From: Myxococcales bacterium
Lineage (GTDB): Bacteria; Myxococcota; Bradymonadia; UBA7976; UBA1532
Length of the DNA stretch: 17,075 bases
Direction: 5' to 3'
NCBI GenBank assembly: GCA_020633515.1
Contig: JACKDM010000075.1
Location: 1 to 17,075, forward strand
This document shows positions 5,922 through 14,200 of this stretch, one piece after another. The position numbers and the translations under genes were made by a program. Below the pieces are notes generated by a model that worked only from the letters and a program-made list of their open reading frames with translations, did not search any database and was not told the DNA's origin. Positions within the stretch are counted from its first letter, which is position 1, and the number at the start of each line of letters is the position of its first letter.

Positions 5922-6860
5922 ATGCCTTCAGGATGCACAGATGGTTGGTCCGCGCAGAATGTCACGGCATCACCCCTCCTACCCGGCAAACCCCGCTCCC
6001 GGGCGCCGCGCGGCGGTGGCCGCGCTGTGGGCGCTGCTGCTCGCCGCGTCGTGGGCGCTGCTGCTCGCCGCGCCGCCGCCGCCGCGCCCGACGCCGCGCT
6101 CGACGGGGCGCTCGACGGCGACCTCGGCGACGCCGGCCCGGTCGACGCGCAGCCCGACGCGCCGCCGCCTGAGCCGCAGGACAGCGGCCCTCCCCTCCCC
6201 GGCGAGGTCGACGCGGCCGCCGCCGAGCCGGTCGCCATCGACCGCGACACCTCGACCGACACCCTCCGCCGCCAGATCGCGGCGCTCTCGCCGCTCGCCG
6301 AGGGCAAGCCGCCGGCCGAGGGGGTCGAGATCGCGACGCTCTTCCAGGTCGACCTGCGCGACGACGCCGGGGTGCACGCGCGCATGGCCGAGCTGCGGGC
6401 GGCGATCGACGCGGCGCGCGCCGAGGTCGACCCGCTCGTCGCGCGCAAGACGGCCGCCGAGCAGGGCCGCGCGGCGCAGCCGACGCTCGAAGAGGCGGCG
6501 CGGCTCGAGCGCCTCGGGCTCCTCGTCGAGCGCGAGGGGCTGCGGCTCGCGGTGCTGACCCGGCCGCTCGCCGAGCGGATCGCGCTCCTCGAAGCGGAGG
6601 CGGCGCGGCGGCGGGCGGCGACGGAGCAGGCGTCGGCGGCGGCGATGCGGGTCGAGGCCGAAGAGCGGTGCGCCGCGCCGAGCTGGCCCGCGAAGAGGCG
6701 CTGCGCGAGGCGGAGAGCGCGCGCAGCGAGGCGGCGCGGGCGCTCGCGCAGGCGCGGGCGGCGGCGGAGCGGGTGCGCGGCGAGCTCGCGGCGCTGCGGG
6801 GCACGGCCGCCGAGCAGCGCGCGACGCGGGCCGAGGCGGCGCAGCGGCGGACCGATCTGA
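5922..6860 (+). CDS. N-terminal part of split membrane ATPase: signal peptide and periplasmic coiled coil (frame broken)
   Basis: This open frame is genuine only between about 6075 and 6668. Before 6075 the real coding frame is one step over: starting at ATG 5941 or ATG 5959 (MSRHHPSYPANPAPG), it encodes a signal peptide with the core ALWALLLAASWALLLAA. After it the frame shown here continues with APDAALDGALDGDLGDAG, an acidic Pro/Asp linker, then TLRRQIAALSPLAEG and a long Ala/Glu/Arg coiled coil to AAAMRVEAEE. Beyond ~6668 this frame turns into Arg/Ser-rich out-of-frame sequence, while the downstream frame carries on the same coiled coil (RRAELAREEALREAESARS). Both switches equal loss of one base, so this and the next entry are almost certainly one gene of ~1,110 codons. 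AGGA lies eight bases before ATG 5941. Secretion signal plus coiled coil resembles the N-terminal region of MscK/KefA-type channels. Confidence 0.6.
   Translation: MPSGCTDGWSAQNVTASPLLPGKPRSRAPRGGGRAVGAAARRVVGAAARRAAAAAPDAALDGALDGDLGDAGPVDAQPDAPPPEPQDSGPPLPGEVDAAAAEPVAIDRDTSTDTLRRQIAALSPLAEGKPPAEGVEIATLFQVDLRDDAGVHARMAELRAAIDAARAEVDPLVARKTAAEQGRAAQPTLEEAARLERLGLLVEREGLRLAVLTRPLAERIALLEAEAARRRAATEQASAAAMRVEAEERCAAPSWPAKRRCARRRARAARRRGRSRRRGRRRSGCAASSRRCGARPPSSARRGPRRRSGGPI
5941..6075 (+). other. Signal-peptide coding segment in the first frame of the split ATPase gene
   Basis: In this frame the ATG at 5941 or 5959 leads to a basic start, then RRAAVAALWALLLAASWALLLAA, a convincing signal peptide or membrane anchor. 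Past 6075 the frame becomes PPPPRPTPRSTGR and Ser/Thr/Arg-rich, which is out-of-frame composition for this genome. The fitting continuation lies in the adjacent frame. The hydrophobic core is doubled by a 24-base tandem repeat. Confidence 0.55.
6027..6074 (+). repeat. 24-base tandem duplication in the signal-peptide coding DNA
   Basis: Bases 6027-6050 and 6051-6074 are 24-base units (both begin gtgggcgctgctgctcgcc) differing at one position (t6049 versus c6073). The duplication adds eight residues (WALLLAAS then WALLLAAP) and keeps frame. It ends exactly where the apparent frameshift begins, in a run of gcc triplets, so slippage during replication or sequencing is a plausible common cause. 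Confidence 0.8.
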
Positions 6861-9283
6861 TCCATTGGGTGCGGACGACGCTCGCCGAGCCGCAGACGAG
6901 CGCGGCGACGGTCGACGCGCTGCACGACACGATCGTGCCCGAGCTGATGACCGCGCGCGCCGATCTGGCGGCGGCGCTCGACGTGGTCGACGAGCCGGTC
7001 GCCGCCCCCGCGCTCGAGGCGCCGGTCGACCTCGACGCGGCGGTCTACCGGGCGCTGCCGCTGGAGCGCGACGCGGTGCTGCGGGCGTTCGAGGCGGCGG
7101 GCAAGGAGCGGGCGACCTACGTGGCCGAGGTCGAGGCCGACCGCCGGGCGGCGGTGCCGGCGACCGCCGAGCAGGTCAAGACGCTCAACGACCTGCGCCT
7201 CGCGCTGCTGCCGCGGCTGAGCCCGACGCGGCGCGAGGCGGTGCTCGGGCTCGGCACGCAGGGCATCGAGCAGCTCCGGCGCGAGCTCGGGCACCTGCAG
7301 TTGATGACGCGCTACTACGTCTTCCAGCGGCGCGCGAAGATGCGGCAGGCGAGCGGCTGGCTCGTCGAGACGCTCGGGCGGGCGTCGACCCGGTGGACGC
7401 TGATCGAGCTGTTGCTGCTCGCGCTGCTCGCGGTGCCGCTCGCGCTGCGGCGGCGGCGCATCCTCGACTGGATCGACGCCCGGATCCAGGGCTGGGCCGA
7501 GGACGACCACCCGCGGGCGCAGGTGCGCTGGGATCGCGCGGTCGCGGCCGATCGGCGCCAGCTCGTCGAGCGGTGGTGGCCGCCGATCAAGGCGCTGGCG
7601 TTCCCGCTCGCCTTCTATGCCTTCGTGCAGCTCGCGTTCGGGCTCCTCGTCGAGCTGATCGACGCGCCCGAGACGCGGTTGATCGCGCGGGTCGCCGAGG
7701 TGATGGCGACCTACTGGCTGGTGATCGCGCTGGTGCATTACGTGCTGGTGCGGATCGCCTCGCGGCCGGGCGCGCCGATCGACGAGCAGTTCAGCGCGCG
7801 GCTGCTGCGCACGGTGCGCCTCGCCGGGCGCACGGCGGCGGTGCTCTCGGTGTTCCTGATCGTCGCCGAGGTGGTGCTCGGGCGGGGCTACCTCTACACG
7901 CTGGTGCTCGACTTCGCGTGGTTCGCGGCGGTGCCGATCGGCTGGGTGACGATCCGGCGCTGGCAGCCCGACATCTTCGCGGCCTACCTGCGCATGGCGC
8001 CGGGCGGCTCGATGGCGTCGCTCGTCGAGCGCGCCCGCGGCAAGCTGTGGGGCGCGTTCGTGGCGGTGCCGGTCGCGCTCTACCTCGGGGTGCGGCGCAG
8101 CGGGCAGATCGTCGGGCGCTGGGTGATGCGGCTGGAGCACGTGCGGCGGGCGCTGGCCTTCCTGTTCTTGCGGCGGCTCGAGAAGCAGGCGACCGCCGAT
8201 CGCGCGACCGCGGCGCCGGATCGGCCGCCGCCGGCCGAGGTGGTCGCGATCATCGAGCAGAAGCCGATCGACGACGCGGTGCGGGTCGAGCACTTCCCGG
8301 GGCTCGCGGCCGCGGTCGGCGACATCGCGGCGTGGCGCGCGGGCGCGATCGGGATCTCGTGGGCGGTCGTCGGCGAGCGCGGGATCGGGCGCACGGCGTG
8401 GCTCGACACCTTCGTCGCGCGGATCGGCGAGGGCGCGGCGGTGCTGCGGATCGATCGGCCGGTGCCGACGGCCGAGGCGCTGTGCCGGTGGCTGGTCGAC
8501 GCGCTCGGGCTCGGTGAGGCGCCGGCGACCGTCGATGGCATCGTCGCCGCGCTCGAAGGCGGGTCGGCGCGGCTGGTGATCCTCGACGACGTGCAGTTCT
8601 CGGCGCAGCGGGCGGCGGGGCGGCAGGCGGGCTTCGAGGCGCTGTTGCAGATCGTGCGGCGCTCGCACCGCACGGCGTGGGTGTGCAGCGTCAGCCGCTA
8701 CCTGTGGGCGTGGCTGATGTTCGCGCGCAAGGGGCAGGATGTCTTCCGTCACACCGCGGTGCTCGACCGCTGGAGCGAGCGCGACGTCGCGGGGCTGATC
8801 GACCGGCGCATGGCGGCGGCGGGGCGGAGCGTGACCTTCGAGGATCTGATGGACAACCCCGATCAGGTCTTCGAGCGCGAAGAGGAGCTCTTGCGCACCC
8901 GTGAGCGCTACCTGCGGCTGCTTTGGGACTACGCCGAGGGCATCCCCGATCTGGTGCTGCACTTCTGGGCGCGCTCGCTGGTCGACCCGGGCGACGGCGG
9001 GCCGCTGCGGGTGCGGCTCTTCGAGGTGCCCAAGCCCGACGAGCTCGAAGACCTCTCCGATCCGGCGCGCTTCGCGCTGCACGCGGTGGTGATGCACACC
9101 CGGCTCTCGCTCGACGACGCGCCGACGGTGTTGCAGCTCGCCCCCGCGGCGGCGCACGCGATGCTCGAACAGCTCCGCGCGCTCGGCTGCCTCGTCGCCG
9201 AGGGGTCGAGCTACCGGATCCCCATCCACTGGCACCGAGCGGTCGTGCGCTTCCTGCGGCGCAAGCACCTGCTGTTGTCTTGA
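6668..9283 (+). CDS. Multispan membrane protein with cytosolic P-loop ATPase domain (C-terminal part of split gene)
   Basis: 871 residues from a GTG at 6668, but that GTG is probably internal (see the preceding entries). Residues 1-60 are coiled coil, ~60-240 a helical, probably periplasmic region, then about six hydrophobic spans near 244-260, 306-331, 338-363, 385-404, 408-428 and 459-475. From ~540 a cytosolic NTPase domain begins: Walker A-like GERGIGRT (569-576, with Arg in place of the usual Lys), Walker B-like RLVILDD (635-641), a possible sensor segment WVCSVSRYLWAW (671-682), and an AAA/STAND-like helical lid. Residues ~795-871 look like a winged-helix (LDDAPTVLQLAPAAAHAMLEQ, then a CLVAEGSSYRIP wing). 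The layout equals the N-terminal half of an MscK-type protein joined to an ATPase. The MscS gene starts 24 bases downstream, so the two products probably work together in the inner membrane. I do not recognise a named family; KAP- or AAA-like membrane NTPases are the nearest comparison. Confidence 0.8.
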   Translation: MRRAELAREEALREAESARSEAARALAQARAAAERVRGELAALRGTAAEQRATRAEAAQRRTDLIHWVRTTLAEPQTSAATVDALHDTIVPELMTARADLAAALDVVDEPVAAPALEAPVDLDAAVYRALPLERDAVLRAFEAAGKERATYVAEVEADRRAAVPATAEQVKTLNDLRLALLPRLSPTRREAVLGLGTQGIEQLRRELGHLQLMTRYYVFQRRAKMRQASGWLVETLGRASTRWTLIELLLLALLAVPLALRRRRILDWIDARIQGWAEDDHPRAQVRWDRAVAADRRQLVERWWPPIKALAFPLAFYAFVQLAFGLLVELIDAPETRLIARVAEVMATYWLVIALVHYVLVRIASRPGAPIDEQFSARLLRTVRLAGRTAAVLSVFLIVAEVVLGRGYLYTLVLDFAWFAAVPIGWVTIRRWQPDIFAAYLRMAPGGSMASLVERARGKLWGAFVAVPVALYLGVRRSGQIVGRWVMRLEHVRRALAFLFLRRLEKQATADRATAAPDRPPPAEVVAIIEQKPIDDAVRVEHFPGLAAAVGDIAAWRAGAIGISWAVVGERGIGRTAWLDTFVARIGEGAAVLRIDRPVPTAEALCRWLVDALGLGEAPATVDGIVAALEGGSARLVILDDVQFSAQRAAGRQAGFEALLQIVRRSHRTAWVCSVSRYLWAWLMFARKGQDVFRHTAVLDRWSERDVAGLIDRRMAAAGRSVTFEDLMDNPDQVFEREEELLRTRERYLRLLWDYAEGIPDLVLHFWARSLVDPGDGGPLRVRLFEVPKPDELEDLSDPARFALHAVVMHTRLSLDDAPTVLQLAPAAAHAMLEQLRALGCLVAEGSSYRIPIHWHRAVVRFLRRKHLLLS

Positions 9284-9307
9284 GGCCGATCGAAGGAGCG
9301 ATCTGAC

Positions 9308-10150
9308 ATGGACGAGAGCCTCAACATCGTCGAGTTCATCCGCATCGGTGGCATCGTGCCGGCGCTCTTCGTGCTGTTCGTCACCTGGATGATCAGCGCG
9401 ACGATCACCCGCTTCACCGATCGCATGGGGAGCCGCTTCTCCGAGCGGCGGCTGGTGTTGCAGCAAGCCAACACCGTGATGCGGTTCATCTTCTCGTTCG
9501 CGGGGATCGCCGGCGCGGTGGTGCTGGTGTTCCGGCTGAGCGAGCAGATGCTGCTCGCGATCGGCGGCACGCTCGCGGTCGCGGTCGGTATCGCGCTCAA
9601 GGATCTCGCCGCGTCGATCGTGGCGGGGCTGATGATCCTCTTCGACCGGCCGTTCCAGGTCGGCGATCGGGTCTCATTCGGTGGCTTCTATGGTGAGATC
9701 CAGCGGATCGGGCTGCGATCGGTGCGGCTGGTGACGCTCGACGACAACCTCGTGACCATCCCCAACAACAAGTTCCTGACCGACATCGTCTCGTCGGGCA
9801 ACGCGGGCGCGCTCGACATGCTGGTGCAGGTCGACTTCTTCATCGGGGTCGATCAAGACATCGCGACGGCGCGGCGGATCGTCGAGGACGTGGTGACGAC
9901 GTGCCGTTATGCCTACCTCGACAAGCCCTGGTCGGTGCTCGCCGCGCAGGTGATGCAGGAGGGCTACTACGCGGTGCGGCTGCGGGCCAAGGTGTACGTG
10001 CTCGATGTCATCTACGAGAAGGCATTGGAGAGCGACCTGACGGTGCGGGTGCTCGACACCTTCCGCCGCGATGGGATCCGCCCGCCGGCGCTGCTGCACC
10101 GCGACGTGGCCGACGAGAAGCGGCCGCCGGTGATCCGGGCGGTGGGGTGA
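9308..10150 (+). CDS. Small-conductance mechanosensitive channel (MscS family)
   Basis: 280 residues, close to the size of E. coli MscS. Spans lie near 12-30, 57-76 and 80-112. The third contains the pore-lining Gly/Ala pattern LAIGGTLAVAVGIALKDLAASIVAGL followed by ILFDRPFQVGD, the diagnostic junction to the cytosolic beta domain. IPNNKF (151-156) and the C-terminal alpha/beta region (RRIVEDVV, VYVLDVIYEKALESDLTVRVLDTF) complete the vestibule. It should form a heptameric inner-membrane channel opened by membrane tension. The ATG has AAGGAG nine bases upstream. It follows the membrane ATPase by 24 bases and is surely co-transcribed. It ends 8 bases before the convergent lipoprotein stop. Separation of the channel core from a larger MscK-like partner carrying an ATPase is the unusual point. 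Confidence 0.95.
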   Translation: MDESLNIVEFIRIGGIVPALFVLFVTWMISATITRFTDRMGSRFSERRLVLQQANTVMRFIFSFAGIAGAVVLVFRLSEQMLLAIGGTLAVAVGIALKDLAASIVAGLMILFDRPFQVGDRVSFGGFYGEIQRIGLRSVRLVTLDDNLVTIPNNKFLTDIVSSGNAGALDMLVQVDFFIGVDQDIATARRIVEDVVTTCRYAYLDKPWSVLAAQVMQEGYYAVRLRAKVYVLDVIYEKALESDLTVRVLDTFRRDGIRPPALLHRDVADEKRPPVIRAVG

Positions 10151-10158
10151 GCGGCCGG

Positions 10159-11145
10159 TCAGTTCCCGCGGGTGCTGCGCACGACCTCGGCGCGGATCCA
10201 GTTGAGCAGCCGCACATGGCGGCTGTCATCGCTGCCGCGGAAGACATCGCGGCCGCCGTGCATGGGATCGCGGGGCTGGGTGAGCAGCGGTGACTCGAGC
10301 GGGTTGAGCCAGTCGATGTAGATCTGCGAGGCGACGAAGTTCCACTCGATCGCGCACTCGGAGTCTTCTTCGAGGAGCCAGTAGTCACCGCCCTCACCGG
10401 CGAGGGCATGGCAGCCGCCGTTGCGCGCGCACGAGCCGACGAGGACGTCGTTGTGCGAGACGCCGTCGGGGTCTTCGCGCTCGAAGTCGTCGCGGTACGT
10501 CTGCGAGCGGGCGCCGCCGTTGCCTTCGGGGCCGAGCAGCGCCTCGCAGGGCGGGCGGACCGGGTTGCCCCCGTCGGGTCCGTCGACCCCGGCGTCGCCG
10601 CAGTCGCCGGGCTCGGGCTCGACGATGCGGGTGCCGTTCTCGATCCACTCGATGATGGCATCCTTGAGCGGCCCGTCGCCGATGTAGCCGGGGTGGCCGT
10701 TCGGGTGCCAGTCGATGAGATCGCTCCCCGCCGGATCGGCTGCGTCGACGAAGGAGAGGCACTCGGCGACGTTGAGCTGGTTCTGCTCGGGGGTGAGGCC
10801 GGCGGGGCCGTTCCGCACGAGCGTGAACGGCGCGCCCGGCCGTGGCTCCGGGTCGTTGTGGCACACCCCACAGGCGATGTAGAGCGGCTGCGCGATCTCG
10901 GCGGCGAAGTACTCGGGGTCGGGCTCGAAGACGCTGCGCGGTCCGCAGAGATCGGGCTCCATGTCCATCCCGGGCTCGGGCTCCGGCTCGGGCCCCGGCG
11001 GATCGACGGGCATGTCGGTCATGACTCCCCGGTCGAGGGGGTCGTACTCGGGCCCGAGCGGCGGCTCGCTGCAACCGACGGCCACCACGCCGAGGAGAGC
11101 GGCCCCTGCGAGCGCGCGCCTGCCCATGCCTGTCTCACCGCGCAT
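10159..11145 (-). CDS. Lipoprotein with two cytochrome-c-like halves (one CxxCH heme site)
   Basis: 328 residues. Signal ALAGAALLGVVAVGC gives a lipidated Cys at 25, followed by a Pro/Glu/Met-rich linker (PGPEPEPEPGMDMEPD). Residues ~75-175 and ~230-325 are two similar halves: C-x-x-C-H (CGVCH, 92-96) then a D-L-I-D-W-x-P-x-x-H segment and IIEWIENG; and CARNGGCH (239-246) then SPLLTQPRDPMH and VRLLNWI. The pattern is that of cytochrome-c-like domains of myxobacterial and planctomycete surface proteins. The first half has a normal heme c site; the second has five residues between the cysteines, so covalent heme attachment there is doubtful. The ATG at 11145 has GGGGGAG six bases upstream. The gene lies 57 bases after the multiheme cytochrome in the same direction and is probably co-transcribed, suggesting an electron-transfer partner at the membrane surface. 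Confidence 0.85.
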   Translation of the reverse strand: MRGETGMGRRALAGAALLGVVAVGCSEPPLGPEYDPLDRGVMTDMPVDPPGPEPEPEPGMDMEPDLCGPRSVFEPDPEYFAAEIAQPLYIACGVCHNDPEPRPGAPFTLVRNGPAGLTPEQNQLNVAECLSFVDAADPAGSDLIDWHPNGHPGYIGDGPLKDAIIEWIENGTRIVEPEPGDCGDAGVDGPDGGNPVRPPCEALLGPEGNGGARSQTYRDDFEREDPDGVSHNDVLVGSCARNGGCHALAGEGGDYWLLEEDSECAIEWNFVASQIYIDWLNPLESPLLTQPRDPMHGGRDVFRGSDDSRHVRLLNWIRAEVVRSTRGN

Positions 11146-11202
11146 CTTCCACTCCCCCGCTGCTGCGACATGCCATGTCGAACGCGACCTCGGCCTCGAT
11201 GG

Positions 11203-14200
11203 CTACTGCAACAGGTTGGCCGCCTGACCCTGGGCGTTGCCGTCGGCGTCGAACCAGGCGTCGAGGATCAACCCGTTGTAGATGTTGTCGCCGCCCACGA
11301 GCCGCTGGAGCTGCGCGCTGCCGAGGGGGCCGCCCATCTGCGAGTTGGTGGCGCCGCCGCGCTGCGCGCCCTGCAAGGTCTCGCGGGGGTGGGCGTTCGA
11401 CGAGTTGGGGATGCCGTTGAACTCGACCATGCGGTCGAGATCGTAGGCGACGTTGTTGACCTGGTCGGCGAAGTTGACCGCCGGGGCGACGCCGTTGCAG
11501 TTCTGCCGGTTCGCGTTGTTGTCGAGCGGGTTGACCGGGCACCCGTTCGCGTCGAACAGGTAGGTGCCGGTGCCCATGCCCGACATCATGCGGACGAAGA
11601 ACGGCGAGTTGTTCTGGTTGCCGGTGTTCTGGCCGATGTTCGCCGCGAGGACGTTGAAGTCGAGGTTGGCGAAGTCCTGGTTGTCATACGCCGCCACGAA
11701 GGCATCGTACTGCGCCATGAGATCGGCGTTGGCGATCATGGCGTCGTTGAGGTGGCAGGCGACGCAGTAGCTCGGGCCTTCGTTCTGTCCGTCGACGGCG
11801 CCGCGGATCGAGTGGGGCATGAGCTGGTTCATGGCATTGGCGGGGAAGTCGTTGCGGCCGCCGAGCGCGGGGTTGTTGCCTTCGCCGAGGCGGTCGGAGA
11901 AGACGAAGACGTCCGAGGTGTCGCCGTTGAGGTCGACGAAGCGCCAGAAGACCTTCTGGCCGGCGTAGACCTTGGTGATCTTCCCGCGGCTGTTGACGCC
12001 GAGGTACTGGTTGACCGGGTTCTGGTAGACGAAGTCGGCCGCCGTCTGGTTGAGCAGGATGCGCTCGCCGGTGATGTTGCTGAAGAAGTAGTTGGCGGGG
12101 TTGACATCGTAGGCATTGGCGAGATGGCAGCCGATGCAGTTGTTGATCCACGACGCATGGCAGCTCTGGCAGTCCATGGTGTCGAGGTGGCTGAAGCCTT
12201 CGGTGTACAGGTTGGGGTTGGCCTGCAAGGGGCCGGTGCCGGTCTGCGGGTTGCCATCGGCGCGTCCCATGGCATACGAGGCCTTGGGGCTGTAGAGGTT
12301 GTTGAGCGTGATCGGGTGGGTGCGCTGCGAGAGGATGGTGACGTCCTTGGTCTGCGGCAGGTAGTGCCGCTGGCCGTCGACCCGGCTGATGAGCCAGTAG
12401 TGGCCCTGCGGGTCCTTGGTGACGTGCTTCATCGGGTTGCCGTTCTTGTCGGTCGTGCACTCCGCGGCCTGGCCGCTGTAGGTGGTGCAGGGCACCGTGC
12501 GCGCGAAGCCTTCGACCGTGCCGTGGCAGTTCTCGCAGGTGAGCGCGGTCGCCTGGTTCATGCGGCTGACGACCTGCCCCGAGGTCGCGTCGCCCGCCGT
12601 GCCGCCGTGCAGGTCGCGGCTGCCGTGGCAGTCGATGCAGCCGAGCCCGCGCTCGTAGTGGATGTCGGGCGGGGTGTCGTCGCGGCCGTCGGCGTCGTAG
12701 TCCTCGGTGAGGATGTACTGGTTGGCGTTGCGGCCGTTGAAGGTGTTGTTGGCCACCGCCGGGTTGTACAGCCGCTGGTCCTGCGCGGTGTTCTCGAAGT
12801 CGTCGGGGTTGGCCGGGTACTGGAAGTTGTTGACGAGGTCCTGGTTCTGGTCGAGCCGGATCCCCCAGAACTGGAGCACGGTGCGGTTGCTGCCCTGGTG
12901 GCAGCCGACGCAGGCGCGGTCGCTGATGCCGCGCACGAACGCGCCGTTGGGCAGGATCTTGGCGACGTTGCGGATCTGGTGGCTGAGGACGTGGGCGCGC
13001 TCGCCGGCGGCGATGGCGTCGGGGTTGGCGGGCTCGTCGCGGGGCACGTTGGGGTCGAAGCCGGCGTGGCGGCCGTCGTAGCTGTACTCCATGTGGCAGG
13101 CGGTGCAGCCCGAGGAGCGGAAGTCGGCGTAGCGGTTGTTGGCGCCGGCGCTGTAGAGGTGGCAGTCGCCGCAGGTGATGCTGACCTGCTCGTCGATGAG
13201 GGTCTCGAGCGGGCTGCCGGCGCGGACGCGGTTGGGCTTCTGCTGGTCCTGGTTGGCGTTGATGATGTGGTTGTTGAGGTTGGCGGCGAGGTAGTTGCCG
13301 TTGTCTCGCATCTGGCCGTTGTACGCGGCGAGCTCGGGCTGCTCGACGAGGCGGCCGATCTCACCGACGCGGGCGCTGGCGGCGTCGAACGCGGGGTTCT
13401 GCACCGTGCGGGGCGCCGAGTCGGCGAGCGAGTTGGCGTCGCGGTTGCCGCGGTACTCGGGGATGCGGTTGTCGACGCCGACGAGGAAGCGGGTCGCCGA
13501 GAAGATGCCGGTCGAGGTGGCGATCATCGAGCGCGGGACCCACTGCGCGTGCTCGTCGTAGTGGCAGCCCTGCTGGCCGCAGCCGCGGCCGGCGGAGACG
13601 ACGCGGAGGTCGCCGGGGTTGATGAACTGGAGGTAGTCGAGGTTGGAGTACTGCTGGCCGTTGGGGCCGGTGTACGGGTCGGGGGTGAGCTTGTCGACGC
13701 CGGCGAGGGTGACGCGGTTGAAGAAGGCCTTGTTGTTGTTGGCCTGGAAGATGCGGTCGCCGATCTCGGGCGGGGCGGGGACGTGGCTGCCGTTCTTGCC
13801 GGCGCCGCGGCCGTTGCCGCCGTGGCAGCCGGTGCAGGGCACGTACTGCGCGGGCGCGAAGGGGTGGGGGTTGCCGATGCCGTTGCCGCTGTAGTCGTTG
13901 GCCTGCGCGCCGTTGTGGCATGCCATGCAGCTCTCGGCGTTCTGCGGGATCGGCGCCTCGGGCTCGGGTTCGCCGGGCTCGGGGGGGGGGTCGCAGGCGC
14001 CGGGGTCGGGCTCGCAGTAGCGGGGGTCGCACTCGCAGCAGGCGAGGCGGTACTGGAAGTCCGCTTCGTTGCAGCGGTCGAGCGCTTCGCAGTCGTAGGT
14101 GGTGCCGCGGTAGTCGTACGCGCCGCAGTTGTTGTCCTCGCCGATCGGCGCGGCGTCGGGCGTGAGGTTCTCGGCGTCGACGATGACGTCGCCGTCGAGC

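Larger units (their letters stand above)
5606..5940. promoter_or_regulatory. Divergent regulatory region between cyclase operon and ATPase-MscS operon
   Basis: This 335-base stretch is the only long non-coding gap. It is clearly less GC-rich than its surroundings, with patches such as actcattatgataagg near 5770 and ttctcatattgtgacaac near 5861. It holds a minus-strand promoter candidate, two perfect inverted repeats, five TGACA and two TGTCA pentamers and the 10-base palindrome GAGTATACTC (5847-5856). A 12-base direct repeat, acgtggcgcgcc, occurs at 5679-5690 and 5792-5803. No convincing coding frame crosses it. It must hold the control sites for both divergent operons; no equally good plus-strand promoter could be picked out by eye. 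Confidence 0.7.

Noticed and set aside
5701..5940. A small gene in the long gap
   Set aside because: The open frames here lack a ribosome site, conserved pattern and normal codon bias; the AT-rich regulatory character explains the region better.
5828..9466. Open frame of over 1,200 codons on the minus strand opposite the membrane ATPase
   Set aside because: Product is His/Arg/Pro/Gln-rich with no recognisable domain; the plus strand has membrane spans and Walker motifs. Antisense shadow.
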